Positions 38,419 to 50,800 of a stretch of 64,000 nucleotides of DNA are shown here, piece by piece. The notes under the pieces were generated by a model. The model did no database searches, was not told the DNA's origin, and worked only from the letters and a program-made list of their open reading frames with translations. The DNA is from Alisma plantago-aquatica (taxonomy: Eukaryota; Streptophyta; Magnoliopsida; Alismatales; Alismataceae): the NCBI GenBank assembly GCA_963693085.1, contig OY856412.1, positions 965,058,281-965,122,280 on the forward strand, given 5' to 3'. Positions within the stretch are counted from its first letter, which is position 1, and every line of letters starts with the position of its first letter. The position numbers and the translations under genes were made by a program.

Positions 38419-39935
38419 TGAAAACTACTAGAGGGGGGGTGAATAGAGTTTTATAGAGATTTTAACAATTAATTAACTCAAACAACCACAAAGAAAGATT
38501 GGACAAGGAGACACAAGGGTTTAGAGTGGTTCCTAGCCTTAGCAAATACTAAGGTAGTCAGTCCACTACCCGGTTGCTTACCCAACCGGGATTTGAAAAG
38601 AAATTATTTTATTACCTCGCAAGGACTTTACATAAAATACATTTCTTTTCCCTAAACCCTTCAAGCAGCCTTCACCTAGAAGTAATCGCCCAACTCGAAG
38701 CAGCCTTCCCTTGAAGTAGATGCACCAACACCCGTTGCACCAGCCTTCTGAAGTAGCTTCCCGTGCGATAGCCTTCTTGAAGTAGCTTGAAGTCCCCTTC
38801 TCCTCCGAGAAGTTCACCCTCTCCAATCCGCAGCCTCCAACCCTAGGAGTAGCAAGGAGAGTACAAGGAATAAATAGGAACAAGAAAGAAATACAGAAAT
38901 TACAATACCGTTGTAAGCACAAGGCTTGATTTTCCTATATCAAGCGTTTGGATCTCCTAACCAAGGTGTATAACAACGTGATATTTGTGTATAGGAGATC
39001 CTAGTCTATGGGACACGAAATGGTAGCAATAGGAATGTATAACAAGTGTGGGAATTGCACTATTGCTCTAAACAGATTGCCAATGTAGTGTAAGCTCAAG
39101 GATTGCACAATTGAGTATATGAGTGTATCTCAAGTGTCCTAAGGCTTGTCCTATTTATAGGAATGGCCTATGGATGCTTAAGGACGTTCTAGACAACTTC
39201 TAGGGGCTTCTAAGTGCTTAACTAGCCGTTAGGTAGAAGTTAGGTGCGTTAGTAACGGCTAGTTGCTTTATTCTGCAGTTGCTGTCAGAGACCATCTCGG
39301 TCGACAATTGGTCGACCGAGATACCTACTCGGTCGAAGTCTTGTCGACCGAGAGGCTCCCTGGATTACCATTTATTTGCAACTGTTAACTGATGTGTCTA
39401 ACGGCTAATTTCAGAGATTGTCTCGGTCGAGTGAAGGTCGACCGAGACACCTCTCGGTCGAGGACTTGTTGACCGACATGCTTCTCTTTCTCAAGTTATA
39501 TGCAACTATATCTAACGGCTACTTTGGGTCAATCTCGGTCGAGAAGGTTGTCGACCGAGAGTGTCTCGGTCGAGGAGTGTGTCGACCGAGATTGACTCTG
39601 TTTCAATCTATCAATTAAGATACTAAGTGTGTGCATGAGTGTGCATTATGTGATCCTATTGGAAGGGATGACTTGTCTAACTATGGTGTGTAGCTAGGGA
39701 AGATCCAATGCTTGATTTACATGCAATCTAAGTACTTGTACATTATATAACTGTACAAGTTTTTACAATGGTGATTACATTGCATGAAAATAAATATATA
39801 AGCTCATGGTCTCCCTAGTTGCTTTGTCATCCACCATAATCCTGCACACTCAAGTAGCTCGTCAGATAAATAAGAATGAAATGTTTGTCATCATTGAAAC
39901 AAGGGGATTTATCATAATGTCCAATTTATCCAACA
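38419..39935 (-). repeat. 5' LTR of the SIRE-like element
   Basis: 1517 bp with TG...CA ends on the minus strand; near-identical partner of 33652-35168. Confidence 0.92.
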
Positions 39936-41104
39936 AGCAGTAGACTCAGCCTGTAGTTTTTGGTGAATGCCTGCATAGCCTCTTGGACCCATTGTGTGGT
40001 CATGCACATTCAGTGCACGCCTTGCTCTTTGAGCATCGTTGATAGCCTTGTTAGTAAGCACATTGATTTGGTTAGTAACACTAAAGATTAATCTTGAATA
40101 GGTGAATACATAAGAATGTATATTAATTAAATTGGGAATGGTGCTTAATACCTTGAATTCATCCATTTTTCTTTGGGTAACAAACTCCTCCCAGTCTTTG
40201 GGGTCTAGGTAGTTTCATTGCTCAGTGGCTGCCTTCTTCCTAAATTTATTTTTTAAAGAGAATATAAATAAAAATTATTAGTGTAGAGTTAGTCAAAAAG
40301 TGATCAATGTCTAGAATTGGAAATCAATCAAGAACTTGTTCTCAGCATCACGTATGTAATCTCGGGTGATATTTGTCCTATAGTTCCTTAGGACCCTCCC
40401 AAACCGTTGCATCACACATTTACAATGTAGTTTTTCATCCAGATCAAATATATTGTACAAATTAGAATTGCTATTAACTAGTATCCTAAAAATTAGTAAT
40501 CTACAAAAATAGAATTGCAAATAATAATAACTCACACATAGTTCCTTCCATACTAAGTCTTTCTTCCCCTTAGGATCTTTATGCCAGAATTCTAAGTTAG
40601 GACTATAATGGCTACGAGTAAGATCCCCAAGATATGAAATAAATGAGTTGTGGTTCACTCCAATTGGATTTCCTGCATGATTGAAATCCACAGCCAGTTT
40701 GGGTCCATTGCCCCTTTACTGTAGTAACTTGTTTATCATTGTGATGCCCCTCACTTTCTCAATTTTTTTTGCTGCTCGTCAAGTGCCCCAATTTCTTCAG
40801 GGTGTACATCACCAACCTAAAATTTGACAAAAAAAACACACTTACATGATATAACTATAAATGAACATATAGATAGAAATATAGGATATATTTTTTGAAA
40901 TTTACATTGTGAGGCAGCGCATTGATATCCTCACCCTCACGGTAACCATCATCACGGTCATCATGCTCATGCTTAGCCAACTGAAAGTGTCATTAAAAAA
41001 TCAAACATTTATCATTTGACATAACTAGAAGATAATAAAACATTGTAAAGTTCACATTCAGAAAAATAAAACATATAAAAATATAAACATGTATGCCTCT
41101 AATA

Positions 41105-44100
41105 TTACGATCTTTTATCAATTAACAATCCTTCATTGTGATCTCCGCGCACATACAAGTCATCATTAGCTTCAATATTTGGTGGTTTTGGCAACCCAAC
41201 TGAGAATGGACTGGAGTCATCATACTTATCATAGTATCGTTCTTCATCTATAGGATCTTCAATGAACTATCTTTTACCATGAAGAACAACTGACCATTTA
41301 TCATTTGTAGGATCATCGATATAAAATACTTGTTTCGCCTGTGATGCCAGTATGAATGGTTCACCCTTCTCGCCAATCTTTTCAAAGTTCACTAATGTGA
41401 AACCCAATTCATCCACTATAACTCCTTTGGTGTTATCAACCCAATTACATTTAAAGAGCGGAATTCTGAAATCTACGTAGTCAAACTCCCATATGTCTTC
41501 AATGACACTGTAATATGACATTTTAGCTTCATGTGGACTCTTATCCTTTGTACTTGCAAAAAATAATGAAGACGCTTGAAGGGTGACCCCACTGTTTTGG
41601 ACGAAACTCTTATCATCTTGACGCTTTGTGTAATATGAGAATCCATTTATGTCAAACCCTTCATAAGACATAACATTCAATTTTGGTTTAAAGGCGAGGA
41701 ATTTGATAGTTTTAGTAAGATTATCTGGTGTTTGAGATAGTTGATGTAAGACCTTATCTTCAAACCACTTAATAAATGTCTTGTTATGCTCTCTAGCAAG
41801 CCACATTCAATTGGCTCGAGGATATTGTCTCTTGATGAAATTGGTATGTTCCTCGATATAAACACTCACTTTGTCGATGTTATGTAAAATATACAAGTGA
41901 CCTTATTCCAACTGCTCATAGTTGATTACTTTCATTCATGATCCCAACATTCCTTTGTCAAAATACTCCTCAATATTCTTGTCATTAACAAGAGCGTCAT
42001 AAGCACTCAGAAATAGGGATGAGCATCAGGTCGGGCCGGCCCGATCCTACCCGCGACCTAGCCCACATAACCCGATCCAAACCCGAACTCGACTTATAAT
42101 ATGGGTGGGTCGGGCCTAAAATTTAAACCCATATTTTATTTGGGATGGGTACGGGCGGAGGCAAACCCAGGCTCAAAACCTGAATGCCCAGATTAGATTT
42201 TATGTACAGTATGTATGTATGTATACATCTATATTCTTCCTGAAAGAAAAATATACATATTTCTTGATGCATTATGTAGTATGTATCCAACAATGGAAAC
42301 ATGGATAATCTATAATTAATAAACATGATTAGTGAGTTGATACTAATAAGATAACCATCATTGACATGGATAGACATACTTGATTTTTTTGATTTCATCT
42401 TACTATGTCCACATATAGGAGACTAATGATCTTTTGCTCAGTGCATAGTAGATTATGCTCTTTTATTTTCTCATACGCCCACATGTAGGAGACAAATGAT
42501 CTTTTGTCCTTCCAAAACCCATTTAATTGTATATACATATAGAATGAGGAAGCAAAAGTCACAACATTGTAGTTTCCACTGATTTTTTAAGTCTCATACA
42601 TTCACATGTATGAGAAAATGATTTGTTCCAATTCATAGTTGTAGGGGATCGCACAACTAAAGTATACATATTCCAACTACATTGATCACAAAGTATATTA
42701 TATATATAATCTTGTGAAGATTGATCACAAAATACATATCATACTAGTTTAGTTTTCATGTTAGCAAGTTAGATCTAGCAAAATTTTGTACGCTCATCCA
42801 ATGTTATATGGGCAAATCCAAATTTGGCCCGAAACCCAGTATTTTTATACGGGTCGGGTATGGGCTGGCATTTTTCAATTTTATGTAGGCCTGAACCCGA
42901 CCCGTGGCCCGCTTTGAAATGTGGGTTTGGGTTTGGGATAGACAAAACCCGATATAACCCGGCCCGATGCTCATCCCTACTCAGAAAGTCATTGCAAAAA
43001 TCCATAACCTCTCTCGCCACATAACCCTCAATAATACTCCCTTCAGGCCGATAACAGTTTCGAACATCACCTTTAAAAATGCTCATGCATCATTCAAAGG
43101 GATACATCCAATGCAAGAAAACTGGTCCCAACATTTTCACTTCTCTAGTCAAGTGGACAATAAGATGTACCATGATATCAAAGAATGAAGGAGGAAAATA
43201 CATCTCAAGCTGACATAGGGTAACAACCACTTCTCTTTACAATTTATTGAGAGTATCAGGGTCAATAACTTTGCTGCACAGACTGTTGAAAAAGAAACAA
43301 AGTCTGGTGATTGCAAACCTTACATGTTCGACAATATAGATCGAATTGCCACGGGCAATATTTGTTACATTAGAGTGTGACAATCATGAGATTTAAGACC
43401 TATCAACTTCAGATCTTTCATTGATACCAATCTACAGATGTTGGATGAGTAACCCTATGGCACCTTAACATTTACCAAGCATTCACAAAAAGCTTTCTTC
43501 TCCTTTCTAGACAACGTGTAACAAGCGGGAGGTAAGTATATTCTCTGATCGCTATCAACTACTTCTGTTAATTATGTCCTTATTCCCATTTCACGTAGGT
43601 CCATTCTGGATTTTATCCCATCTTTAGTCTTACCTGGTATATTCAATAGAGTACCACTGACGCTATCACAAATATTTTTCTCAACGTGCATGACATCGAT
43701 ACAATGCCTGACTGCCAAAGAACTCCAATGAGGAAGATCCCAAAATATTGACTTCTTCTTGAATAAAAATTTGTCACTCCATGTGGCCATGGTACATTGT
43801 GATCTCTTACCAAATTCATTGGTAAAGTATTTTACTCTTTCATAAACAACCTCCCCTGGTATAGGTTTAGGTGCACTCTATTCCTCATTCCGTCCATTGA
43901 ATGCTTTGCACAACCTACGATATGGATGGAATTTTGGAAGAAACCTTCGATGACCAAGATATATAGTCTTGCCGCCATGTTTTAGTCGTATTGAATCAGT
44001 GTTCTCTTCACATATAGGACACACTTTAGATCCTTTGACACTATATCCAGATAAATTCCCATATGCTGGAAAGTCATTAACAGTGCAAAACAACATAGCG

Positions 44101-45322
44101 TGCAAATGAAATGTCTCTCTTTGTGAAGCATCATAGGTCATCACACCTTCACCCCAGAGTTTCTTTAATTCATCAATCAGAGGTTCAAGATAAACGTCGA
44201 TATCATTTCTAGGTTGTTTAGGGCCCGATATCAACAATGAAAGCATAATGTACTTATTTTTCATACACAACCAGAGAGAAAGGTTGTATATAACAAGCAT
44301 AACTGGCCAAGTGCTATGTTGGCTGCTCAATGTCCTGTACGGATTCATCCCATATGTATAAATCCCAAGTCTTAGTTTTCTGACTTCTTCACCAAATTTA
44401 GGATACAATAAATCAATCTTCTTCCACTGTGGGGAATCAGACGCATGTCGTAGGATCCCATCATTATTTTCTTAACATCTGCATGCCACCTCAAATTCTT
44501 CGCATCTATCGGATTGGCAAACAAGCGTTGAAACCGTGATATTATAGGTAGATACCACATCACCTTGGAAGGAGAATCAGTTTTGGACTCCCCTGAAGTC
44601 GTCAATTTATACCTTGACGCACTACATTTTGGACAATCTTTCAAATCCACATAGTCCTTTTGAAATAATACACAATTATTCGGGCATGCATGTATCTTCT
44701 TGGCCTCCATTCCCATTGGGCACAACAATTTCTTTAACTGGTATGTTGAGATTGGCAGCTCATTTCCTTCAGGAAGAATTTCTTTCAACAAAGACAACAA
44801 TGACATGAAGTTTTTGTCGCTCTATCTATTGTTAGCTTTCAGCTTATACAATCTCAACACAACGCTAAGCTTCATAAACTTAGTACAACCTGTGTATAAC
44901 GATATCTCAGCATCATGCACAATGTTTCTAAACATGGGAGGTGGATCGATGTGCTCTACCCCACAACTATCCAACATCACATCAACGATATCTACTGGAA
45001 CTGGTTCGTTCACATCTACATCATCAGAGGCAATTTGTTCTTCCACACAAGCACTGCTATCGACATCCACTGATTTCATGTTTAAAATCTCTCCATGTCA
45101 GTGCCATTCTGTATAGCCTTGTACAATCCCGTTGTACATGGCATGACTTTTGATTTCGTCACCAATGTTGACTTTCAAGTTGTTACCGCAATGCCTACAT
45201 GGACAGTAGATCTTATCTCTAGGTTGTTTCCTATGTTCCTCGACAAATCTAATAAACTGATCAAGACTAGAAATAAACTCTGCGGTGCAGTGATTTGAAA
45301 TGGACATCCATGATCTATCCAT
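41105..45322 (-). pseudogene. TNP2-like CACTA transposase, copy B (many lesions, hAT-like insertion)
   Basis: The counterpart of the copy A transposase starts MDRSWMSI at 45322 with an unshifted transposase-associated domain (CPCRHCGNN). Breaks include TGG to TGA in the TEWHWHG motif near 45100, TGG to TAG near 44820, a one-base deletion near 44460, a TAG after RNEE near 43880, and the 966-bp hAT-like element between codons for NDFLS and the next exon segment. The C-terminal DUF4216-like region (41267-41806) is still open. Its stop comes two codons earlier than in copy A. The lesions mostly differ from those in copy A, so they arose independently. Confidence 0.9.
42014..42979. mobile_element. 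Non-autonomous hAT-like transposon, 966 bp, in the transposase
   Basis: Terminal inverted repeats TAGGGATGAGCATCAGG and TAGGGATGAGCATCGGG (inward from the right). The 8-bp duplication CTCAGAAA lies at 42006-42013 and 42980-42987. GC-rich GGGTCGGGC-type subterminal words surround an AT-rich core. No transposase ORF. Confidence 0.93.
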
Positions 45323-45351
45323 TCTATGATCAAAGAGAAAACAAGTATATA

Positions 45352-45368
45352 TTAGGGTTTAGGGTTTA
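45352..45368. promoter_or_regulatory. Telomere-like TTTAGGG motif upstream of the copy B transposase
   Basis: Two TTTAGGG units lie about 30 bases from the transposase start. Related AGGGT words continue near 45819-45870, and a complement (AACCCTAGACCCTAA) lies at the same place in copy A (about 10559-10573). Plant telo-boxes (AAACCCTA) are known promoter elements; a role here is inference. Confidence 0.4.
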
Positions 45369-45412
45369 AAGATTAGGTCTTATATATAATAAATGTGTAC
45401 CACCTATCCCAT

Positions 45413-45620
45413 TCTTGAACACCTAATCTCACTAATAAGCGTATAATGTGTATCGGGTTTTCAAAAAAATTTCGACAGCATTTCCCCGTTGTTATCCAAG
45501 TACATATGTACTTAGAGAACAAATGGGGAAATGCTGGCAAAATTTTCTTGAAAACTGAATACACATTATACACTTACATCCTAAGTGAGATTAAGTGTTC
45601 AAGAAATGTCCCAAACCGAG
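45413..45620 (-). repeat. Single diverged copy of the CACTA palindrome unit
   Basis: Same palindrome as the 9621-10527 array, centred on AAGTACATATGTACTT near 45500. The arms carry more mismatches than those of copy A. Confidence 0.85.
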
Positions 45621-46214
45621 AACTATTCATGAGTAAATCTTGGATGGGTTTCTAGGTCAACAAATACATATATGTTGTCATTCTTATGCCTACAATCCTA
45701 GTTTCATCATTCATATCCTAAGTTTTGTGTAACATCATTTAATCATGCTTGTCAGTAAATACTAAATAGTAAATCCTAGAATGATCTATTCTATGATCAA
45801 AGAGAAAATAAGTATATGTTAGGGTCTAGGGTTAAAAGATTAGGGTCTACGATTAAAAGATTAGGGTTTAAGGTCTTATATATAATAAATGTATACCACC
45901 TATCCCATTCTTGACAATATAATTACAATTCATCACAATCTCATTACAATTCATCACAATATAATTTTAGGGTTTATAATTCATCACAATCTCATTACAA
46001 TTCATCACATTCTCATTACAATTCATCACAACATATTATGGTTTACAGATAATTTTCAATTCCAATAAAATACATAGTTACATATATGCATTTTCAAACA
46101 ATCATCATAATATAATTAGATTTAGGACAAAAACATATTAGAATTTATACATAATTCCAACTCTAATTAAATACATTACATGAATTTTTATCAACAATAT
46201 AATCAATGCAAAAA
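45621..46214 (-). repeat. CACTA-B 5' leader with ATTACAATTCATCACAAT repeats
   Basis: AT-rich. At about 45905-46035 a unit of about 20 bp (CTCATTACAATTCATCACAA) recurs six or so times, interrupted. No gene. Confidence 0.65.
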
Positions 46215-46560
46215 AAGTAGCGAAGGACCAACCTTGTCGGAGGGAAGAAGGCAGAGGCGACAGCGGCTCCGGCTGGAGGAGCAGCTAGCAGCGATGGCGG
46301 CTAAGTGACGGTGGATGGAGGAGCAGCTAGCAGCGACGGCGGTGGCTGGATGAGCAGCTAGAAGCAGGGACGATGGTGGAGGAGCAGCTAGCAGTAGGGA
46401 GAGTAGGGACGACCGACGACTGGAGGAGCAGGGACGGCCGGCGGTGACGGAGGAGCAGACCGGACAGCCGGCGACTGGAGGAGCAGGGACGGCTGGCGAC
46501 TGGAGGAGCAAGGACGACCGGCAACAGGGACGGCGACGTTGCTGGAATCGCAGATCAATC
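46215..46560 (-). repeat. GC-rich degenerate minisatellite in the CACTA-B 5' region
   Basis: Repeated GGAGGAGCAG and CTAGCAGCGACGGCGG words with a period near 27-36 bases. The open frames here on both strands (Ser/Pro/Ala-rich on the minus) follow from this repeat, and I do not call them genes. Confidence 0.7.
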
Positions 46561-46629
46561 GTCAGACCTAGTGAAATCGCGTTGAAACAGAGAATGGGGA
46601 AGAGTCTGTTTTGTGGGGGATATTAAGTT

Positions 46630-47220
46630 AACCATCGTCGTTGGTTGTTTCAGAAACCGACACCTAAGATACAAAAGCGTCGGTTATCAATAAACACTGA
46701 CACCTATGTTCAATCATAGTCGTCAGTTTTAACTAGAAAAAATGACGTCTATCTACATATGCCGACAAAAAAATGTTCTTGAATTACGACCATATTCGTC
46801 GGTTGCCATAAAAAAACGACGCCAATTGGGCAATTTGGGGGGTAAAATTTTTCACGGGGACAACTCGCTAACACACATCGGCGTTGGTTATTGTAAGCAA
46901 ACTGACAACCAAAATGGGGCCGATTTCTGTCTCGCGAAAAATCTTTAGTCATCGATTATTTGGTAAACAACCGACGCCATATGTGAAATTTTGGAGGTAA
47001 TTTTTTTGCACTGAAAAAATTGAATTTGACGGGCAATTTTAGGCGTCGGTTACTTATTGAGCAACCGACGCTAAATAAAAAATGATACCCGTGTCTGGGT
47101 GGTCTTCACATATAGATGTCGGTTTGTATTTTCAACCGACGTTGTAGGGTTTAGGCATCAACTTTTTAGATACAACCGACGCCTCTAAATGTGACGTTAT
47201 AAGCTATTTCTGTAGTAGTG
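46630..47220 (-). repeat. CACTA-B 5' subterminal repeats and terminal inverted repeat
   Basis: Direct and inverted copies of GGCGTCGGTT / AACCGACGCC at about 30-80 bp intervals, ending with TGTAGTAGTG at 47211-47220 (CACTACTACA inward). Confidence 0.85.
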
Positions 47221-47850
47221 TTTCACGTACTATTAAATGATAAAAAATCAATCAACACGAAGATGATGGCACCTCATTAATAACATTGAGATAAACACAT
47301 ATACATAATTATTCACATTTCAAGTTAGTTAAATGAATCAAACTTCTAAATGATATTTCCGTCAGAACTTATTAAAAATTTGTTTTGATTAATGTAATTT
47401 ATGTTAACAAACTTGAAAATGTACTCCCCCTCATAAGTAGTGTCTATCACCAAATTTTTTTAGTTCAAAACAAAATCTTATTACAAGTAAGGCCCCATTC
47501 AATTTGGCTGTAAAGAAAAACTTGCGGTTGTAACTTTGTGATTTGTGATTCAATTCATTTGGTTGGGTGTGATCCCAAGTCATGGTGGGAAAACAAATCA
47601 CATGACCATATTCTTCGTGGAAAACTAAGTGCGAGCAAATACAACACATTTTCATGTCTAGTTTGCTCACTCTTCATCTTGCCTTTTCCGTTCCAAATTG
47701 TACCTTTTTTTTCCATTGTTAACACATGCTCTTCTATTTGATCGACATATTTCGATCTGTCTTGTTACATAATCTACATAGTTATGTCTAACCAAAATAT
47801 ACAAACAATAAGTATGAATTCTAACTACGTAACACCAAATAAGTTTCTTA
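47221..47850. other. AT-rich flank between CACTA-B and the tandem array
   Basis: No gene or repeat boundary recognised. Confidence 0.5.
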
Positions 47851-50800
47851 TCTATACTATATAAAACAAGCCGTTTTGGATTAGTCATGCAATTTTGTCC
47901 AACATTTTTATAAATTACAAATATGTCCTTTGTACCTAAGAAAACCCCACAGAGGGGGTTGGATGCAATTTTCTCTATCGTTTTTTAAAATTATATACTG
48001 GTCTCTTTGTATTTACACCACATTTTTGTCTTTAATTTTAAATTATACTATATAAAATAAGCCATTTTGGATTAATCATGCAATTTTCTAACATTTCAAT
48101 AAATTACAAACGCATCCTTTGTACCTAAGAAAGTCCCACGGAGGGGGTTGGATGTAATTTTCTCCATTATTTTTTTAAAATTACATACTGGCCCCTTTGT
48201 GTTTACACCACACTTTTGTCTTTAATTTTTTAAATTATATATTATATTAAGAGACTCATATATACTAATATGTGGATGCAATTATCTTCATTATTTTTTG
48301 AAATTACATGTCGCTCCCTATGTGTGTACACACACTTTTGACTTTAATTTTTTAAATTATATATTGTCTTAAGAGACTCATCAATATTATATTAGAAAGC
48401 CCGTGGAGGGGGTTGGTTGTAATTTTTCTCTATTGTTTTTTAAAATTACATACTAGTGCATGTGTGTACACCACACGTTTATCTTTAATTTTTAAAATTA
48501 TATATTATATTAGGAAACTTATCCATATAATATAAGAAACTACATGGAAGGGGTTGGGTGCAATTTTCTCCATTATTTTTAAAATTACATACCGGTCCTT
48601 GTGTGTGTGCACCACACTTTTGTCTTTAATTTTTTAATTACATATTATATTAGGAGACTTATCTGTAATATATAACAAAGTTTGTAGAGGGGGTTGGATA
48701 AGATTTTCTCTATTATTTTTTGCAATTATATATTAGTCATGTGTACATCACACTTTTGTCTTTCATTTTTTAAATTATATATTGTAGTAGGGGGGATCAT
48801 CTATATACTATATAAGAAAGCCCATAGTGGCGGTTGGATACAATGTTCTCCATTATTTTTGAAATTACATACTGGTCCCTTTGTGTCAACATCACACTTT
48901 TGTCTTTAGTTTTTTATATTATGTATTGTAGGAGAGACATCAATACTATATAACAAAGCCCACAATAGGGGTTGGATGCAATTCGCTCCATTATTTTTTG
49001 AAATGACATATTCATCCCTGTGTGTACACTACACGTTTGTCTTTAATTTTATAACTTATATATTGTAGTAGGAGGCTCATCTATACTATATATAAGAAAG
49101 CCCCAGAGGGGTTAGATGCAATTTTCTCCATTAATTTTTGAAATTACATACTAGTCCCTGTGTGTACACCACACTTTTGTCTTTAATTTTTTAAATTATA
49201 CTATATAAAACAAGCCATTTTGGATTAATCATGCAAATTTTCCAACATTTCAATAAATTACAAATGCATAATTTGTACCTAAGAAAGCCCCACAGAGGGG
49301 GTTGGATGTAATTTTCTTCATTTTTTAAAATTACATACTGGTCCCTTTGTGTTTACATCACACTTTTGTCTTTAATTTTTAAAATTATATATTATATTAA
49401 GAGACTCATATATACTAATATGTGGATGCAATTATCTTTATTATTTTTGAAATTACATGCCGCTCCGTATGTGTGTACACACACTTTTGACTTTAATTTT
49501 TTAAATTATATATTGTCTTAAGAGACTCATCAATATTATATAAGAAAGCATGTGGAGGGGGTTGGTTGCAATTTTTCTATATTGTTTTTTGAAATTACAT
49601 GTGAGTGCATGTGCGTACACCACACTTTTGTCTTTAATTTTTTAAATTATATATTATATCAGGAGACTCATCTATACAATATAATAAACTCTATGAAAGG
49701 TGGGGTGCAATTTTCTCTATTATTTTTAAAATTACATACTGGTCCCTGTGTGTGTGCACAACATTTTTGTCTTTAATTTTTTAATTATATATTATATTAG
49801 GAGACTTATCTGCACTGTACAACAAAGTTTGTGGAGGGGGTTGGATAAAATTTTCTCTATTATTTTTGAAATTATATATTAGTCCCTATGTCTGTACATC
49901 ACACTTTTGTCTTTCATTTTTTAAATTATATATTGTAGTAGGGGGCTCATCTATATACTATATAAGAAAGCCCACAATGACGGTTGGATACAATGTTCTC
50001 CATTATTTTTGAAATTACATATTGGTCCCTTTGTGTCAACATCACACTTTTTTCTTTAATTTTTTATATTATATATTGTAGGAGGCCCATCTATACTATA
50101 CAACAAAGCCCACAATAGGGGTTGGATGCAATTTGCTCCATTATTTTTGAAATTACATATTCGTCCATGTGTGTATACCACACATTTGTCTTTAATTTTA
50201 TAAATTATATATTGTAGTAGGAGGCTCATCTATACTATATAAGAAATCCCCAGAGGGGTCAGATGAAATTTTTCCATTATTTTTTGAAATTACATACTAG
50301 TCTTTGTGTGTACACCACACTTTTGTCTTTAATTTTTTATATTATACTATACAAAACAAGCCATTTTGGATTAATCATGCACTTTTTCCAACATTTCAAT
50401 TAATTACAAAGGCGTCCTTTGTACCTAAGAAAGCCCTACATAGGGGGTTGGATGTAATTTTCTCCATTGTTTTTTTTAAAAACTACATACTGGACCCTTT
50501 GTGTTTACACCACACTTTTGTCTTTAATTTTTTAAATTATATATTCTATTCAGAGACTCATATATACTAATATGTGGTTGCAATTATCTTCATTATTTTT
50601 TGAAATTACATGTCGCTCCCTATGTGTGTACACACACTTTTGACTTTAATTTTTTAAATTATATATTGTCTTAAGAGACTCATCAATATTATATAAGAAA
50701 GCCCATGGAGGGGGTTGGTTGCAATTTTTCTCTATTGTTTTTTGAAATTACATACCAGTGCATGTGTGTACACCACACTTTTGTCTTTAATTTTTTAAAT

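Larger units (their letters stand above)
33652..39935 (-). mobile_element. Young SIRE/Maximus-like copia element with gag remnant only
   Basis: Two 1517-bp LTRs (33652-35168 and 38419-39935) differ at seven positions by hand comparison. The 5-bp duplication AGCAG flanks it at 33647-33651 and 39936-39940. Minus-strand LTRs begin TGTTGGATAAATTGG and end AGTAGTTTTCA, followed by ATTGGTATCAGAGC, a common SIRE-type arrangement. The 3250-bp interior holds only a truncated gag ORF and AT-rich DNA with several AAGGGGGAG-like tracts. No protease, integrase or RT is present, so it is non-autonomous. Confidence 0.92.
31171..40980 (-). pseudogene. CACTA gene 2, copy B, split by a copia element
   Basis: This is the counterpart of the 15-exon gene in copy A. 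The start-codon position reads TTG (40978-40980) where copy A has ATG, and the first donor site is GTAAAT, not GTAAGT. A SIRE-like element sits in exon 5 (33652-39935). The protease part keeps the His-Trp pair (ggcattggg on the minus strand near 31896), YYLDPAG and TQDNGWTCAYYVM with the candidate Cys, but a TGA follows at 31478-31480. The C-terminal exon (31171-31355) stays open and encodes DVHTPYTREELDDVREEWAK. A 24-bp tandem duplication lies near 33090-33137. Copy B is useful because it shows which copy A residues are mutated. Confidence 0.8.
30264..47220 (-). mobile_element. CACTA (En/Spm) transposon copy B, complete with nested insertions
   Basis: Left terminus CACTAGTACAGAA starts at 30264; the right terminus reads CACTACTACAGAA inward from 47220. 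Both are flanked by TTT (30261-30263 and 47221-47223), the 3-bp duplication of CACTA elements. It is oriented opposite to copy A. Without the copia (6284 bp plus duplication) and hAT-like (966 bp plus duplication) insertions it would be about 9.7 kb. It contains the same transposase and second gene as copy A. Confidence 0.92.

Noticed and set aside
46203..46524. Ser/Ala/Pro-rich ORFs on the minus strand near the CACTA-B 5' end
   Set aside because: Overlapping frames of a GC-rich minisatellite with no start context or homology that I can see.
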